Part shown: positions 25,850 to 38,115 of the stretch, in pieces | Position numbering within the stretch: position 1 is the first letter of the stretch | How the letters are laid out: each line of letters begins with the position of its first letter | DNA from: Dryomyza anilis | Lineage: Eukaryota; Arthropoda; Insecta; Diptera; Dryomyzidae | DNA length: 64,000 bases | NCBI GenBank assembly: GCA_951804985.1 | Contig: OX638133.1 | Span: 55,023,122 to 55,087,121, forward strand | Reading direction: 5' to 3' | Program-made: the position numbers and the translations under genes | Notes under the pieces: model-generated | What the model was told of the DNA's origin: nothing | Seen by the model: only the letters and a program-made list of their open reading frames with translations | Databases searched by the model: none

Positions 25850-28383
25850 ATCCCGTCTCAAACTTAAAATGCTCATAACTCCGTAAATACGGGTTGTAGA
25901 TTCCTCAATGTTGGCATCATAACTCCGTAAATACGAGTTATAGAGGCCTCAAAGTTGGCACATTTTGTAATCTATTTTTGCCCTTTTAATTCCAATATAA
26001 ATCATTATAATCGGCGGAAGGGTTCTTGAAAAATCCCGTCTTAAACTTAAAATGCTCATAACTCCGTAAATACGCATTGTAGAGGCCTCAAAGTTGGCAC
26101 ATTTTGCCCTTTTAATTCCAATATAAATCATTATAATCGGCGGAAGGGTTCTTGAAAAATCCCGTCTTAAACTGAAAATGCTCATAACTCCGTAAATACG
26201 CATTGAAGAGGTCTCAAAGTTGTCACATTTTGTAATCTATTTTTGCGCTTTTAATTCCAATAGAAATCATTATAATCGGCGGAAGGGTTCCTGAAAAATC
26301 CCGCCTGTCGTAGAGACCTCAAAGTTGGCACATTTTATAATCAATTTTGCCCTTTTAATTCTAATATAAATTATTATAATCGGCGCATGGGTTCTTGAGA
26401 AATCACGCCTCAAACATAATATGCTCATTACTCCGTAAATACGCGTTATCGGCGGAAGAGTTCTTGAGAAATCAAGGCTCAAACTTAAAATGCTCATAAC
26501 TCCGTAAATACTCATTGTAGAGGCCTCAAAGTTGGTACATTTTGTAATCCATTTTGCCCTTTTAATTCCAATATTAATCATTATAATCGGCGCAAGGATT
26601 CTTGAGAAATCACGTCTCAAACTTAATATGCTCATAACTCCGTAAATACGCGTTATCGGCGGAAGAGTTCTTGAGAAATCAAGTCTCAAACTTAAAATGC
26701 TCATAACTCCGTAAATACTCATTGTAGAGGCGTCACAGTTGACACATTTTGTAATCTATTTTTGCCCTTTTAATTCCAATATAAATGATTATAATCGGAG
26801 CAAGGGTTCTTGAGAAATCACGTCTCAAATTTAAAATGTTCATAACTCCGTAAATACGCGTTATAGAGGCTTCAAAGTTGGCACATTTTGTAATCTATTT
26901 TTACCCTTTTAATTTCAATACAAATCTTTGCAATCGGCACAAGGGTTCTTAAGAAATGCTGCTCAAACTTAATATGCTCATAACTCCGTAAATACGCGTT
27001 GTAGAGGCCTCAAAGTTGGCACAGTTTGTATCCTTTATATTCCCTTTTAATTCCAATATAAATCATTATAATCGGCGCAAGGGTTCTTGACAAATCACGT
27101 CTTAAACTTAAAATACTCATAACTCTGTTATGAGTTAGAGTTTAGAGGCATCAAAGTTAGAGTTTAGAGGCATCAAATTTGGCATCATAACTCCGTAAAT
27201 ACGCTTTGTAGAGGCCTCAAAAATGGCACATTTTGAAATCTGTTTTTGCCCTTTTAATTCCAATATAAATGATTATAATCGGAGCAAGGGTTCTTGAAAA
27301 AATCACGTCTCAAACTTAAAATGTTCATAACTCCGTAAATACGCATTGTAGAGGACTCAAAGTTGGCACATTTTGTAATCTATTTTTGCCCTTTTAATTC
27401 CAATATAAATCATTATAATCGGCGCAAGAGTTCTTGAGAAATCACGTCTCAAATTTAAAATGCTCATAACTCTGTAAATACATGTCGTAGAGACCTCAAA
27501 GTTGGCAAATTTTATAATCCATTTTGCCCTTTTAATTCCAATATAAATCATTATAATCGGCGCAAGAGTTCTTGAGAAATCACGTCTCAAATTTAAAATG
27601 CTCATAACTCTGTAAATACATGTCGTAGAGACCTCAAAGTTGGCATCATAACGCCGTAAATACGCTTTGTAGAGGCCTCAAAAATGGCACATTTTGTAAT
27701 CTGTTTTTGCCCTTTTAATTCCTATGTAAATGATTATAATCGGCGGAAGGGTTCTTGAAAAATCTCGCCTGTCGTAGAGACCTCAAAGTTGGCACATTTT
27801 ATAATCAATTTTGCGCTTTTAATTCCAATATAAATCATTATAATCGGCGAAAGGGTTCTTGAGAAATCGCGTCTCAAACATAATATGCTCATAACTCCGT
27901 AAATACGCGTTATCGGCGGAAGAGTTCTTGAGAAATCAAGTCTCAAACTTAAAATGCTCATAACTCCGTAAATACTCATTGTAGAGGCGTCACAGTTGAC
28001 ACATTTTGCAATCTATTTTTGCCTTTTAATTCCAATATAAATCATTATAATCGGCGCAAGGGTTCTTGACAAATCACGTCTTAAACTTAAAATACTCATA
28101 ACTCTGTAAATACGCGTTGTAGTGGCATTAAAGTTGGCATCATAACTCCGTAAATACGCTTTGCAGAGGCCTCAAAAATGGCGCATTTTGTAATCTGTTT
28201 TCGCCCTTTTAATTCCAATATAAATGATTATTATCGGAGTAAGGGTTCTTCAAAAAAAAAATCACGTCTCAAACTAAAAATGCTCATAACTCCGTAAATA
28301 CGCATTGTAGAGGCCTCAAAGTTGACACATTTTGTAATCTATTTTTGCCCTTTTAATTCCAATATAAACCATTATAATCGGCG
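25850..28383. repeat. Higher-order copy, partner 31,914-34,447 (offset 6,064)
   Basis: About 2.53 kb match at exactly 6,064 bp. Examples are CTCCGTAAATACGAG at 25,923 and 31,987, the hairpin plus 22-bp duplication at 27,115, and the A10 run. I noticed only isolated mismatches, for example GCTCATTACTCC against GCTCATAACTCC near 26,422. The match stops at ATTATAATCGGCG, where the right copy enters a 287-bp extra module. Confidence 0.87.
27115..27177. repeat. 9-bp perfect hairpin plus 22-bp tandem duplication
   Basis: ACTCATAAC (27,115-27,123), loop TCT, and GTTATGAGT (27,127-27,135) form a perfect inverted repeat. The right arm is a reversed copy of the ordinary ACTCATAAC motif. It overlaps a 22-bp direct duplication starting GTTAGAGTTTAGAGG (27,134-27,155 and 27,156-27,177). 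The whole structure recurs 6,064 bp downstream at 33,179-33,241. Confidence 0.85.
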
Positions 28384-31300
28384 GAAGGGTTCTTGAAAAA
28401 TCCCGTCTCAAACTTAAAATGCTCATAACTCCGTAAATACGCGTCGTAGAGTCCTCAAAGTTGGCACATTTTAAAACACATTTTTGCGCTTTTAATTCCA
28501 ATATAAATGATTATAATCGGCGCAAGGGTTCTTAAGAACTTACGTCTCAAACTTAAAATGCTCATAACTCCGTAAATACGCGTTATCAGCGCAAGTGTTC
28601 TCGAGAAATCCCGTCTCAAACTTAAAATGCTCATAACTCCGTAAATACGCATTGTAGAGGCCTCAAAGTTGGCACATTTTGTAATCTATTTTTGCCTTTT
28701 AATTCCAATATAAATCATTATAATCGGCACAAGGGTTCTTGAGAAATCACGTCTCAAACTTAAAATACTCACAACTGTAGAGTCGTAGATTCCTCAAAGT
28801 TGACTCATTTTAAAACACATTTTTGCCCTTTTAATTCCAACATAAATGATTATAATCGGCGGAAGGGTTCTTGAGAAATCACAGCTCAAACTTAAAATGA
28901 TCATAACTCCGTAAATTCGCGTTATAGAGGCCCCAAAGTTATCATAATTTGTAATCTATTTTTACCCTTTTAATTCCAATATAAATCATTATCATCGGCG
29001 CAAGGGTTCTTGAGAAATCACGGCTCAAATTTAAAATGCTCATAACTCCGTAAATACATGTCGTAGAGGCCTCAAAGTTGGCATCATAACTCCGTAAATA
29101 CGCTTTGTAGAGGCCTCAAAGCTGGCACAATTTGTAATCTGTTTTTGCACTTTTAATTCCAATATAAATGCTTATAATCGGAGAAAGGGTTCTTGAGAAA
29201 TCACAGTTCAAACATAAAATGATCATAACTCCGTAAATACGCGTTATAGAGGCCTCAAAGTTGGCATATCCAATATAAATCATTATAATTGGAGCAAGAG
29301 TTCTTGAGAAATCACGTCTCAAATTTAAAATGCTCATAACTCTGTAAATACACGTCGTAGAGACCTCAAAATTGGCACATTTTATAATCCATTTTTCCCT
29401 TTTAATTCCAATTTAAATCATTATAATCGGCGCAAGAGTTCTTGAGAACTCACGTCTCAAACTTAAAATGATCATAACTCCGTAAATACGCGTTATAGAG
29501 GCCTCGAAAGTGGCACATTTTTTAATCTATTTTTGCCCTTTTAATTCCAATATAAATGATTATAATCGGAGCAAGGGTTCTTGAGAAATCACAGCTCATA
29601 CTTAAAATGATCATAACTCCGTAAATACGCGTTGTAGAGGCCTCAAAGTTGGCACATTTTGTAATCTATTTTAATTCCAATATAAATCATTATAATTGGC
29701 GCAAGTTTTCTTGAGAAATCACGTGTCAAATTTATAACATTCATAACTCCGTTGACACATTTTGTAATCTATTTTTGCCCTTTTAATTCGAATATATATC
29801 ATTATAATCGGCGGAAGGGTTCCTGAGAAATCACGTCTCAAACTTAAAATGCTCATACCTCCGTAAATACGCGTCGTATAGTCCTCAAAGTTGGCATCAT
29901 AAATACGCTTTGTAGAGGCCTCAAAGCTGGCACAATTTGTAATCTGTTTTTACCCTTTTAATTTCAATACAAATCTTTGCAATCGGCACAAGGGTTCTTA
30001 AGAAATGCTGCTCAAACTTAATATGCTCATAACTCCGTAAATACGCGTTGTAGAGGCCTCAAAGTTGGCACAGTTTGTATCCCTTATATTCCCTTTTAAT
30101 TTCAATATATCATTATAATCGACGCAAGGGTTCTTGAGAAATCACGTCTCAAACATAATATGCTCATAACTCCGTAAATACGCGTTATCGGCGCAAGGGT
30201 TCTTGAGAAGACACATTTTGTAATATATTTTTGCCCTTTTAATTCCAATATAAATCATTATAATCGGCGCAAGGGTTCTTGACAAATCACGTCTTAAACT
30301 TAAAATGTTCATAACTCCGTAAATACGCATTGTAGAGGACTCAAAGTTGGTACATTTTGTAATCTATTTTTGCCCTTTTAATTCCAATATAAATCATTAT
30401 AATCGGCGCAAGAGTTCTTGAGAAATCACGTCTCAAATTTAAAATGCTCATAACTCTGTAAATACATGTCGTAGAGACCTCAAAGTTGGCATCATAACGC
30501 CGTAAATACGCTTTGTAGAGGCCTCAAAAATGGCACATTTTGTAATCTGTTTTTGCCCTTTTAATTCCTATATAAATGATTATAATCGGCGGAAGGGTTC
30601 TTGAAAAATCTCGTCTGTCGTAGAGACCTCAAAGTTGGCACATTTTATAATCAATTTTGCCCTTTTAATTCCAATATAAATCATTATAATCGGCGAAAGG
30701 GTTCTTGAGAAATCACGTCTCAAACATAATATGCTCATAACTCCGTAAATACGCGTTATCGGCGGAAGAGTTTTTGAGAAATCAAGTCTCAAACTTAAAA
30801 TGCTCATAACTCCGTAAATACTCATTGTAGAGGCGTCACAGTTGACACATTTTGCAATCTATTTTTGCCTTTTAATTCCAATATAAATCATTATAATCGG
30901 CGCAAGGGTTCTTGACAAATCACGTCTTAAACTTAAAATACTCATAACTCTGTAAATACGCGTTGTAGTGGCATTAAAGTTGGCATCATAATTCCGTAAA
31001 TACGCTTTGCAGAGGCCTCAAAAATGGCGCATTTTGTAATCTGTTTTCGCCCTTTTAATTCCAATATAAATGATTATTATCGGAGCAAGGGTTCTTCAAA
31101 AAAAAAATCACGTCTCAAACTAAAAATGCTCATAACTCCGTAAATACGCATTGTAGATGCCTCAAAGTTGGCACATTTTGTAATCTATTTTTGCCCCTTT
31201 AATTCCAATATAAATCATTATAATCGGCGGAAGGGTTCTTGAAAAATCCCGTCTCAAACCTAAAATGCTCATAACTCCGTAAATACGCATTGTAGAGGCC

Positions 31301-31756
31301 TCAAAGTTGACACATTTTGTAATCTATTTTTGCCCTTTTAATTCCAATATAAACCATTATAATCGGCGGAAGGGTTCTTGAAAAATCCCGTCTCAAACTT
31401 AAAATGCTCATAACTCCGTAAATACGCGTCGTAGAGTCCTCAAAGTTGGCACATTTTAAAACACATTTTTGCCCTTTTAATTCCAATATAAATGATTATA
31501 ATCGGCGCAAGGGTTCTTGAGAACTTACGTCTCAAACTTAAAATGCTCATAACTCCGTAAATACGCGTTATCAGCGCAAGTGTTCTCGAGAAATCCCGTC
31601 TCAAACTTAAAATGCTCATAACTCCGTAAATACGCATTGTAGAGGCCTCAAAGTTGGCACATTTTGTAATCTATTTTTGCCTTTTAATTCCAATATAAAT
31701 CATTATAATCGGCATAAGGGTTCTTGAGAAATCACGTCTCAAACTTAAAATACTCA
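28361..31756. repeat. Higher-order copy, partner 34,712-38,115 (offset 6,351 then 6,359)
   Basis: The same 6-kb relationship continues after a 287-bp shift. The AATATAAACC variant lies at 28,361 and 34,712. A small deletion near 29,900 (GGCATCATAAATACG) changes the offset to about 6,359, and the match then runs on to about 31,756. With the 6,064-bp pair, nearly 6 kb is duplicated in register. Confidence 0.86.
31160..31298. repeat. Example of a full-length 139-bp monomer
   Basis: Measured from one CCTCAAAGTT to the next, this unit is exactly 139 bp and close to the window-wide consensus. 139 is not a multiple of three, so a reading frame cannot persist through successive full units. About 36% of consensus bases are G or C, with about six CpG sites per unit. 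Two palindromic sites recur in most units: AGGCCT in GAGGCCTC at the unit boundary, and ACGCGT just before it. Both should give restriction ladders. Confidence 0.9.
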
Positions 31757-31913
31757 CAACTCCGTAAATACGCGTTGTAGATTCCTCAATTTTGGCATCA
31801 TAACTCCGTAAATACGCTTTGTAGAGGCCTCAAAATTGGCACATTTTGTAATCGGTTTTTGCCCTTTTAATTCCAATATAAATGATTATAATCGGAGCAA
31901 GGGTTCTTGAGAA

Positions 31914-34447
31914 ATCCCGTCTCAAACTTAAAATGCTCATAACTCCGTAAATACGGGTTGTAGATTCCTCAATGTTGGCATCATAACTCCGTAAATACGA
32001 GTTATAGAGGCCTCAAAGTTGGCACATTTTGTAATCTATTTTTGCCCTTTTAATTCCAATATAAATCATTATAATCGGCGGAAGGGTTCTTGAAAAATCC
32101 CGTCTTAAACTTAAAATGCTCATAACTCCGTAAATACGCATTGTAGAGGCCTCAAAGTTGGCACATTTTGCCCTTTTAATTCCAATATAAATCATTATAA
32201 TCGGCGGAAGGGTTCTTGAAAAATCCCGTCTTAAACTTAAAATGCTCATAACTCCGTAAATACGCATTGAAGAGGTCTCAAGGTTGTCACATTTTGTAAT
32301 CTATTTTTGCGCTTTTAATTCCAATAGAAATCATTATAATCGGCGGAAGGGTTCCTGAAAAATCCCGCCTGTCGTAGAGACCTCAAAGTTGGCACATTTT
32401 ATAATCAATTTTGCCCTTTTAATTCTAATATAAATTATTATAATCGGCGCATGGGTTCTTGAGAAATCACGCCTCAAACATAATATGCTCATAACTCCGT
32501 AAATACGCGTTATCGGCGGAAGAGTTCTTGAGAAATCAAGGCTCAAACTTAAAATGCTCATAACTCCGTAAATACTCATTGTAGAGGCCTCAAAGTTGGT
32601 ACATTTTGTAATCCATTTTGCCCTTTTAATTCCAATATTAATCATTATAATCGGCGCAAGGATTCTTGAGAAATCACGTCTCAAACTTAATATGCTCATA
32701 ACTCCGTAAATACGCGTTATCGGCGGAAGAGTTCTTGAGAAATCAAGTCTCAAACTTAAAATGCTCATAACTCCGTAAATACTCATTGTAGAGGCGTCAC
32801 AGTTGACACATTTTGTAATCTATTTTTGCCCTTTTAATTCCAATATAAATGATTATAATCGGAGCAAGGGTTCTTGAGAAATCACGTCTCAAATTTAAAA
32901 TGTTCATAACTCCGTAAATACGCGTTATAGAGGCTTCAAAGTTGGCACATTTTGTAATCTATTTTTACCCTTTTAATTTCAATACAAATCTTTGCAATCG
33001 GCACAAGGGTTCTTAAGAAATGCTGCTCAAACTTAATATGCTCATAACTCCGTAAATACGCGTTGTAGAGGCCTCAAAGTTGGCACAGTTTGTATCCTTT
33101 ATATTCCCTTTTAATTCCAATATAAATCATTATAATCGGCGCAAGGGTTCTTGACAAATCACGTCTTAAACTTAAAATACTCATAACTCTGTTATGAGTT
33201 AGAGTTTAGAGGCATCAAAGTTAGAGTTTAGAGGCATCAAATTTGGCATCATAACTCCGTAAATACGCTTTGTAGAGGCCTCAAAAATGGCACATTTTGA
33301 AATCTGTTTTTGCCCTTTTAATTCCAATATAAATGATTATAATCGGAGCAAGGGTTCTTGAAAAAATCACGTCTCAAACTTAAAATGTTCATAACTCCGT
33401 AAATACGCATTGTAGAGGACTCAAAGTTGGCACATTTTGTAATCTATTTTTGCCCTTTTAATTCCAATATAAATCATTATAATCGGCGCAAGAGTTCTTG
33501 AGAAATCACGTCTCAAATTTAAAATGCTCATAACTCTGTAAATACATGTCGTAGAGACCTCAAAGTTGGCAAATTTTATAATCCATTTTGCCCTTTTAAT
33601 TCCAATATAAATCATTATAATCGGCGCAAGAGTTCTTGAGAAATCACGTCTCAAATTTAAAATGCTCATAACTCTGTAAATACATGTCGTAGAGACCTCA
33701 AAGTTGGCATCATAACGCCGTAAATACGCTTTGTAGAGGCCTCAAAAATGGCACATTTTGTAATCTGTTTTTGTCCTTTTAATTCCTATGTAAATGATTA
33801 TAATCGGCGGAAGGGTTCTTGAAAAATCTCGCCTGTCGTAGAGACCTCAAAGTTGGCACATTTTATAATCAATTTTGCGCTTTTAATTCCAATATAAATC
33901 ATTATAATCGGCGAAAGGGTTCTTGAGAAATCGCGTCTCAAACATAATATGCTCATAACTCCGTAAATACGCGTTATCGGCGGAAGAGTTCTTGAGAAAT
34001 CAAGTCTCAAACTTAAAATGCTCATAACTCCGTAAATACTCATTGTAGAGGCGTCACAGTTGACACATTTTGCAATCTATTTTTGCCTTTTAATTCCAAT
34101 ATAAATCATTATAATCGGCGCAAGGGTTCTTGACAAATCACGTCTTAAACTTAAAATACTCATAACTCTGTAAATACGCGTTGTAGTGGCATTAAAGTTG
34201 GCATCATAACTCCGTAAATACGCTTTGCAGAGGCCTCAAAAATGGCGCATTTTGTAATCTGTTTTCGCCCTTTTAATTCCAATATAAATGATTATTATCG
34301 GAGTAAGGGTTCTTCAAAAAAAAAATCACGTCTCAAACTAAAAATGCTCATAACTCCGTAAATACGCATTGTAGAGGCCTCAAAGTTGACACATTTTGTA
34401 ATCTATTTTTGCCCTTTTAATTCCAATATAAACCATTATAATCGGCG
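31914..34447. repeat. Higher-order copy, partner 25,850-28,383
   Basis: Second member of the 6,064-bp pair. It begins at GAAATCCCGTC, where its left neighbour changes from GAGAAATCCC to GAAAAATCCC, and runs to ATTATAATCGGCG. Confidence 0.87.
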
Positions 34448-34734
34448 CAAGAGTTCTTGAGAAATCACGTCTCAAATTTAAAATGCTCATAACTCTGTAA
34501 ATACATGTCGTAGAGACCTCAAAGTTGGCATCATAACGCCGTAAATACGCTTTGTAGAGGCCTCAAAGCTGGCACAATTTGTAATCTGTTTTTGCCCTTT
34601 TAATTCCTATATAAATGATTATAATCGGCGGAAGGGTTCTTGAAAAATCTCGTCTGTCGTAGAGACCTCAAAGTTGGCACATTTTATAATCAATTTTGCC
34701 CTTTTAATTCCAATATAAACCATTATAATCGGCG
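34448..34734. repeat. 287-bp two-unit module (gained or lost)
   Basis: A 287-bp segment is bounded on both sides by ATTATAATCGGCG. It is present here and absent at the matching point after 28,383. A closely similar module is present at about 36,767-37,053 and absent at the matching point near 39,770. It contains CTCTGTAAATACATGTCG, TTGGCATCATAACGCCG and AAATCTCGTCTGTCG. Offsets change by exactly 287 bp in both cases (6,064 to 6,351; 2,993 to 2,706). Confidence 0.82.
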
Positions 34735-37700
34735 GAAGGGTTCTTGAAAAATCCCGTCTCAAACTTAAAATGCTCATAACTCCGTAAATACGCGTCGTAG
34801 AGTCCTCAAAGTTGGCACATTTTAAAACACATTTTTGCCCTTTTAATTCCAATATAAATGATTATAATCGGCGCAAGGGTTCTTAAGAACTTACGTCTCA
34901 AACTTAAAATGCTCATAACTCCGTAAATACGCGTTATCAGCGCAAGTGTTCTCGAGAAATCCCGTCTCAAACTTAAAATGCTCATAACTCCGTAAATACG
35001 CATTGTAGAGGCCTCAAAGTTGGCACATTTTGTAATCTATTTTTGCCTTTTAATTCCAATATAAATCATTATAATCGGCACAAGGGTTCTTGAGAAATCA
35101 CGTCTCAAACTTAAAATACTCACAACTGTAGAGTCGTAGATTCCTCAAAGTTGACTCATTTTAAAACACATTTTTGCCCTTTTAATTCCAACATAAATGA
35201 TTATAATCGGCGGAAGGGTTCTTGAGAAATCACAGCTCAAACTTAAAATGATCATAACTCCGTAAATTCGCGTTATAGAGGCCCCAAAGTTATCATAATT
35301 TGTAATCTATTTTTACCCTTTTAATTCCAATATAAATCATTATCATCGGCGCAAGGGTTCTTGAGAAATCACGGCTCAAATTTAAAATGCTCATAACTCC
35401 GTAAATACATGTCGTAGAGGCCTCAAAGTTGGCATCATAACTCCGTAAATACGCTTTGTAGAGGCCTCAAAGCTGGCACAATTTGTAATCTGTTTTTGCA
35501 CTTTTAATTCCAATATAAATGCTTATAATCGGAGAAAGGGTTCTTGAGAAATCACAGTTCAAACATAAAATGATCATAACTCCGTAAATACGCGTTATAG
35601 AGGCCTCAAAGTTGGCATATCCAATATAAATCATTATAATTGGAGCAAGAGTTCTTGAGAAATCACGTCTCAAATTTAAAATGCTCATAACTCTGTAAAT
35701 ACACGTCGTAGAGACCTCAAAATTGGCACATTTTATAATCCATTTTTCCCTTTTAATTCCAATTTAAATCATTATAATCGGCGCAAGAGTTCTTGAGAAC
35801 TCACGTCTCAAACTTAAAATGATCATAACTCCGTAAATACGCGTTATAGAGGCCTCGAAAGTGGCACATTTTTTAATCTATTTTTGCCCTTTTAATTCCA
35901 ATATAAATGATTATAATCGGAGCAAGGGTTCTTGAGAAATCACAGCTCATACTTAAAATGATCATAACTCCGTAAATACGCGTTGTAGAGGCCTCAAAGT
36001 TGGCACATTTTGTAATCTATTTTAATTCCAATATAAATCATTATAATTGGCGCAAGTTTTCTTGAGAAATCACGTGTCAAATTTATAACATTCATAACTC
36101 CGTTGACACATTTTGTAATCTATTTTTGCCCTTTTAATTCGAATATATATCATTATAATCGGCGGAAGAGTTCCTGAGAAATCACGTCTCAAACTTAAAA
36201 TGCTCATACCTCCGTAAATACGCGTCGTAGAGTCCTCAAAGTTGGCATCATAACTCCGTAAATACGCTTTGTAGAGGCCTCAAAGCTGGCACAATTTGTA
36301 ATCTGTTTTTACCCTTTTAATTTCAATACAAATCTTTGCAATCGGCACAAGGGTTCTTAAGAAATGCTGCTCAAACTTAATATGCTCATAACTCCGTAAA
36401 TACGCGTTGTAGAGGCCTCAAAGTTGGCACAGTTTGTATCCCTTATATTCCCTTTTAATTTCAATATATCATTATAATCGACGCAAGGGTTCTTGAGAAA
36501 TCACGTCTCAAACATAATATGCTCATAACTCCGTAAATACGCGTTATCGGCGCAAGGGTTCTTGAGAAGACACATTTTGTAATATATTTTTGCCCTTTTA
36601 ATTCCAATATAAATCATTATAATCGGCGCAAGGGTTCTTGACAAATCACGTCTTAAACTTAAAATGTTCATAACTCCGTAAATACGCATTGTAGAGGACT
36701 CAAAGTTGGTACATTTTGTAATGTATTTTTGCCCTTTTAATTCCAATATAAATCATTATAATCGGCGCAAGAGTTCTTGAGAAATCACGTCTCAAATTTA
36801 AAATGCTCATAACTCTGTAAATACATGTCGTAGAGACCTCAAAGTTGGCATCATAACGCCGTAAATACGCTTTGTAGAGGCCTCAAAAATGGCACATTTT
36901 GTAATCTGTTTTTGCCCTTTTAATTTCTATATAAATGATTATAATCGGCGGAAGGGTTCTTGAAAAATCTCGTCTGTCGTAGAGACCTCAAAGTTGGCAC
37001 ATTTTATAATCAATTTTGCCCTTTTAATTCCAATATAAATCATTATAATCGGCGAAAGGGTTCTTGAGAAATCACGTCTCAAACATAATATGCTCATAAC
37101 TCCGTAAATACGCGTTATCGGCGGAAGAGTTTTTGAGAAATCAAGTCTCAAACTTAAAATGCTCATAACTCCGTAAATACTCATTGTAGAGGCGTCACAG
37201 TTGACACATTTTGCAATCTATTTTTGCCTTTTAATTCCAATATAAATCATTATAATCGGCGCAAGGGTTCTTGACAAATCACGTCTTAAACTTAAAATAC
37301 TCATAACTCTGTAAATACGCGTTGTAGTGGCATTAAAGTTGGCATCATAATTCCGTAAATACGCTTTGCAGAGGCCTCAAAAATGGCGCATTTTGTAATC
37401 TGTTTTCGCCCTTTTAATTCCAATATAAATGATTATTATCGGAGCAAGGGTTCTTCAAAAAAAAAATCACGTCTCAAACTAAAAATGCTCATAACTCCGT
37501 AAATACGCATTGTAGATGCCTCAAAGTTGGCACATTTTGTAATCTATTTTTGCCCCTTTAATTCCAATATAAATCATTATAATCGGCGGAAGGGTTCTTG
37601 AAAAATCCCGTCTCAAACCTAAAATGCTCATAACTCCGTAAATACGCATTGTAGAGGCCTCAAAGTTGACACATTTTGTAATCTATTTTTGCCCTTTTAA

Positions 37701-38115
37701 TTCCAATATAAACCATTATAATCGGCGGAAGGGTTCTTGAAAAATCCCGTCTCAAACTTAAAATGCTCATAACTCCGTAAATACGCGTCGTAGAGTCCTC
37801 AAAGTTGGCACATTTTAAAACACATTTTTGCCCTTTTAATTCCAATATAAATGATTATAATCGGCGCAAGGGTTCTTGAGAACTTACGTCTCAAACTTAA
37901 AATGCTCATAACTCCGTAAATACGCGTTATCAGCGCAAGTGTTCTCGAGAAATCCCGTCTCAAACTTAAAATGCTCATAACTCCGTAAATACGCATTGTA
38001 GAGGCCTCAAAGTTGGCACATTTTGTAATCTATTTTTGCCTTTTAATTCCAATATAAATCATTATAATCGGCTCAAGGGTTCTTGAGAAATCACGTCTCA
38101 AACTTAAAATACTCA
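34712..38115. repeat. Higher-order copy, partner 28,361-31,756
   Basis: Second member of the 6,351/6,359-bp pair. Its right edge is where 38,116 continues with CACAACTGTAGAGTCG while 31,757 continues with CACAACTCCG. Confidence 0.86.

Larger units (their letters stand above)
20010..25850. repeat. Mixed zone of mostly full-length monomers
   Basis: Trimers become rare here, with one at about 22,470-22,880. Monomers with CGCCGCAAGG, GAAGAGGCCTGAAAG and TTGGTGCAAGG variants dominate. Copies look more diverged from each other than in the flanking zones. Apart from the two duplications listed separately, I see no other feature in this stretch. Confidence 0.75.
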
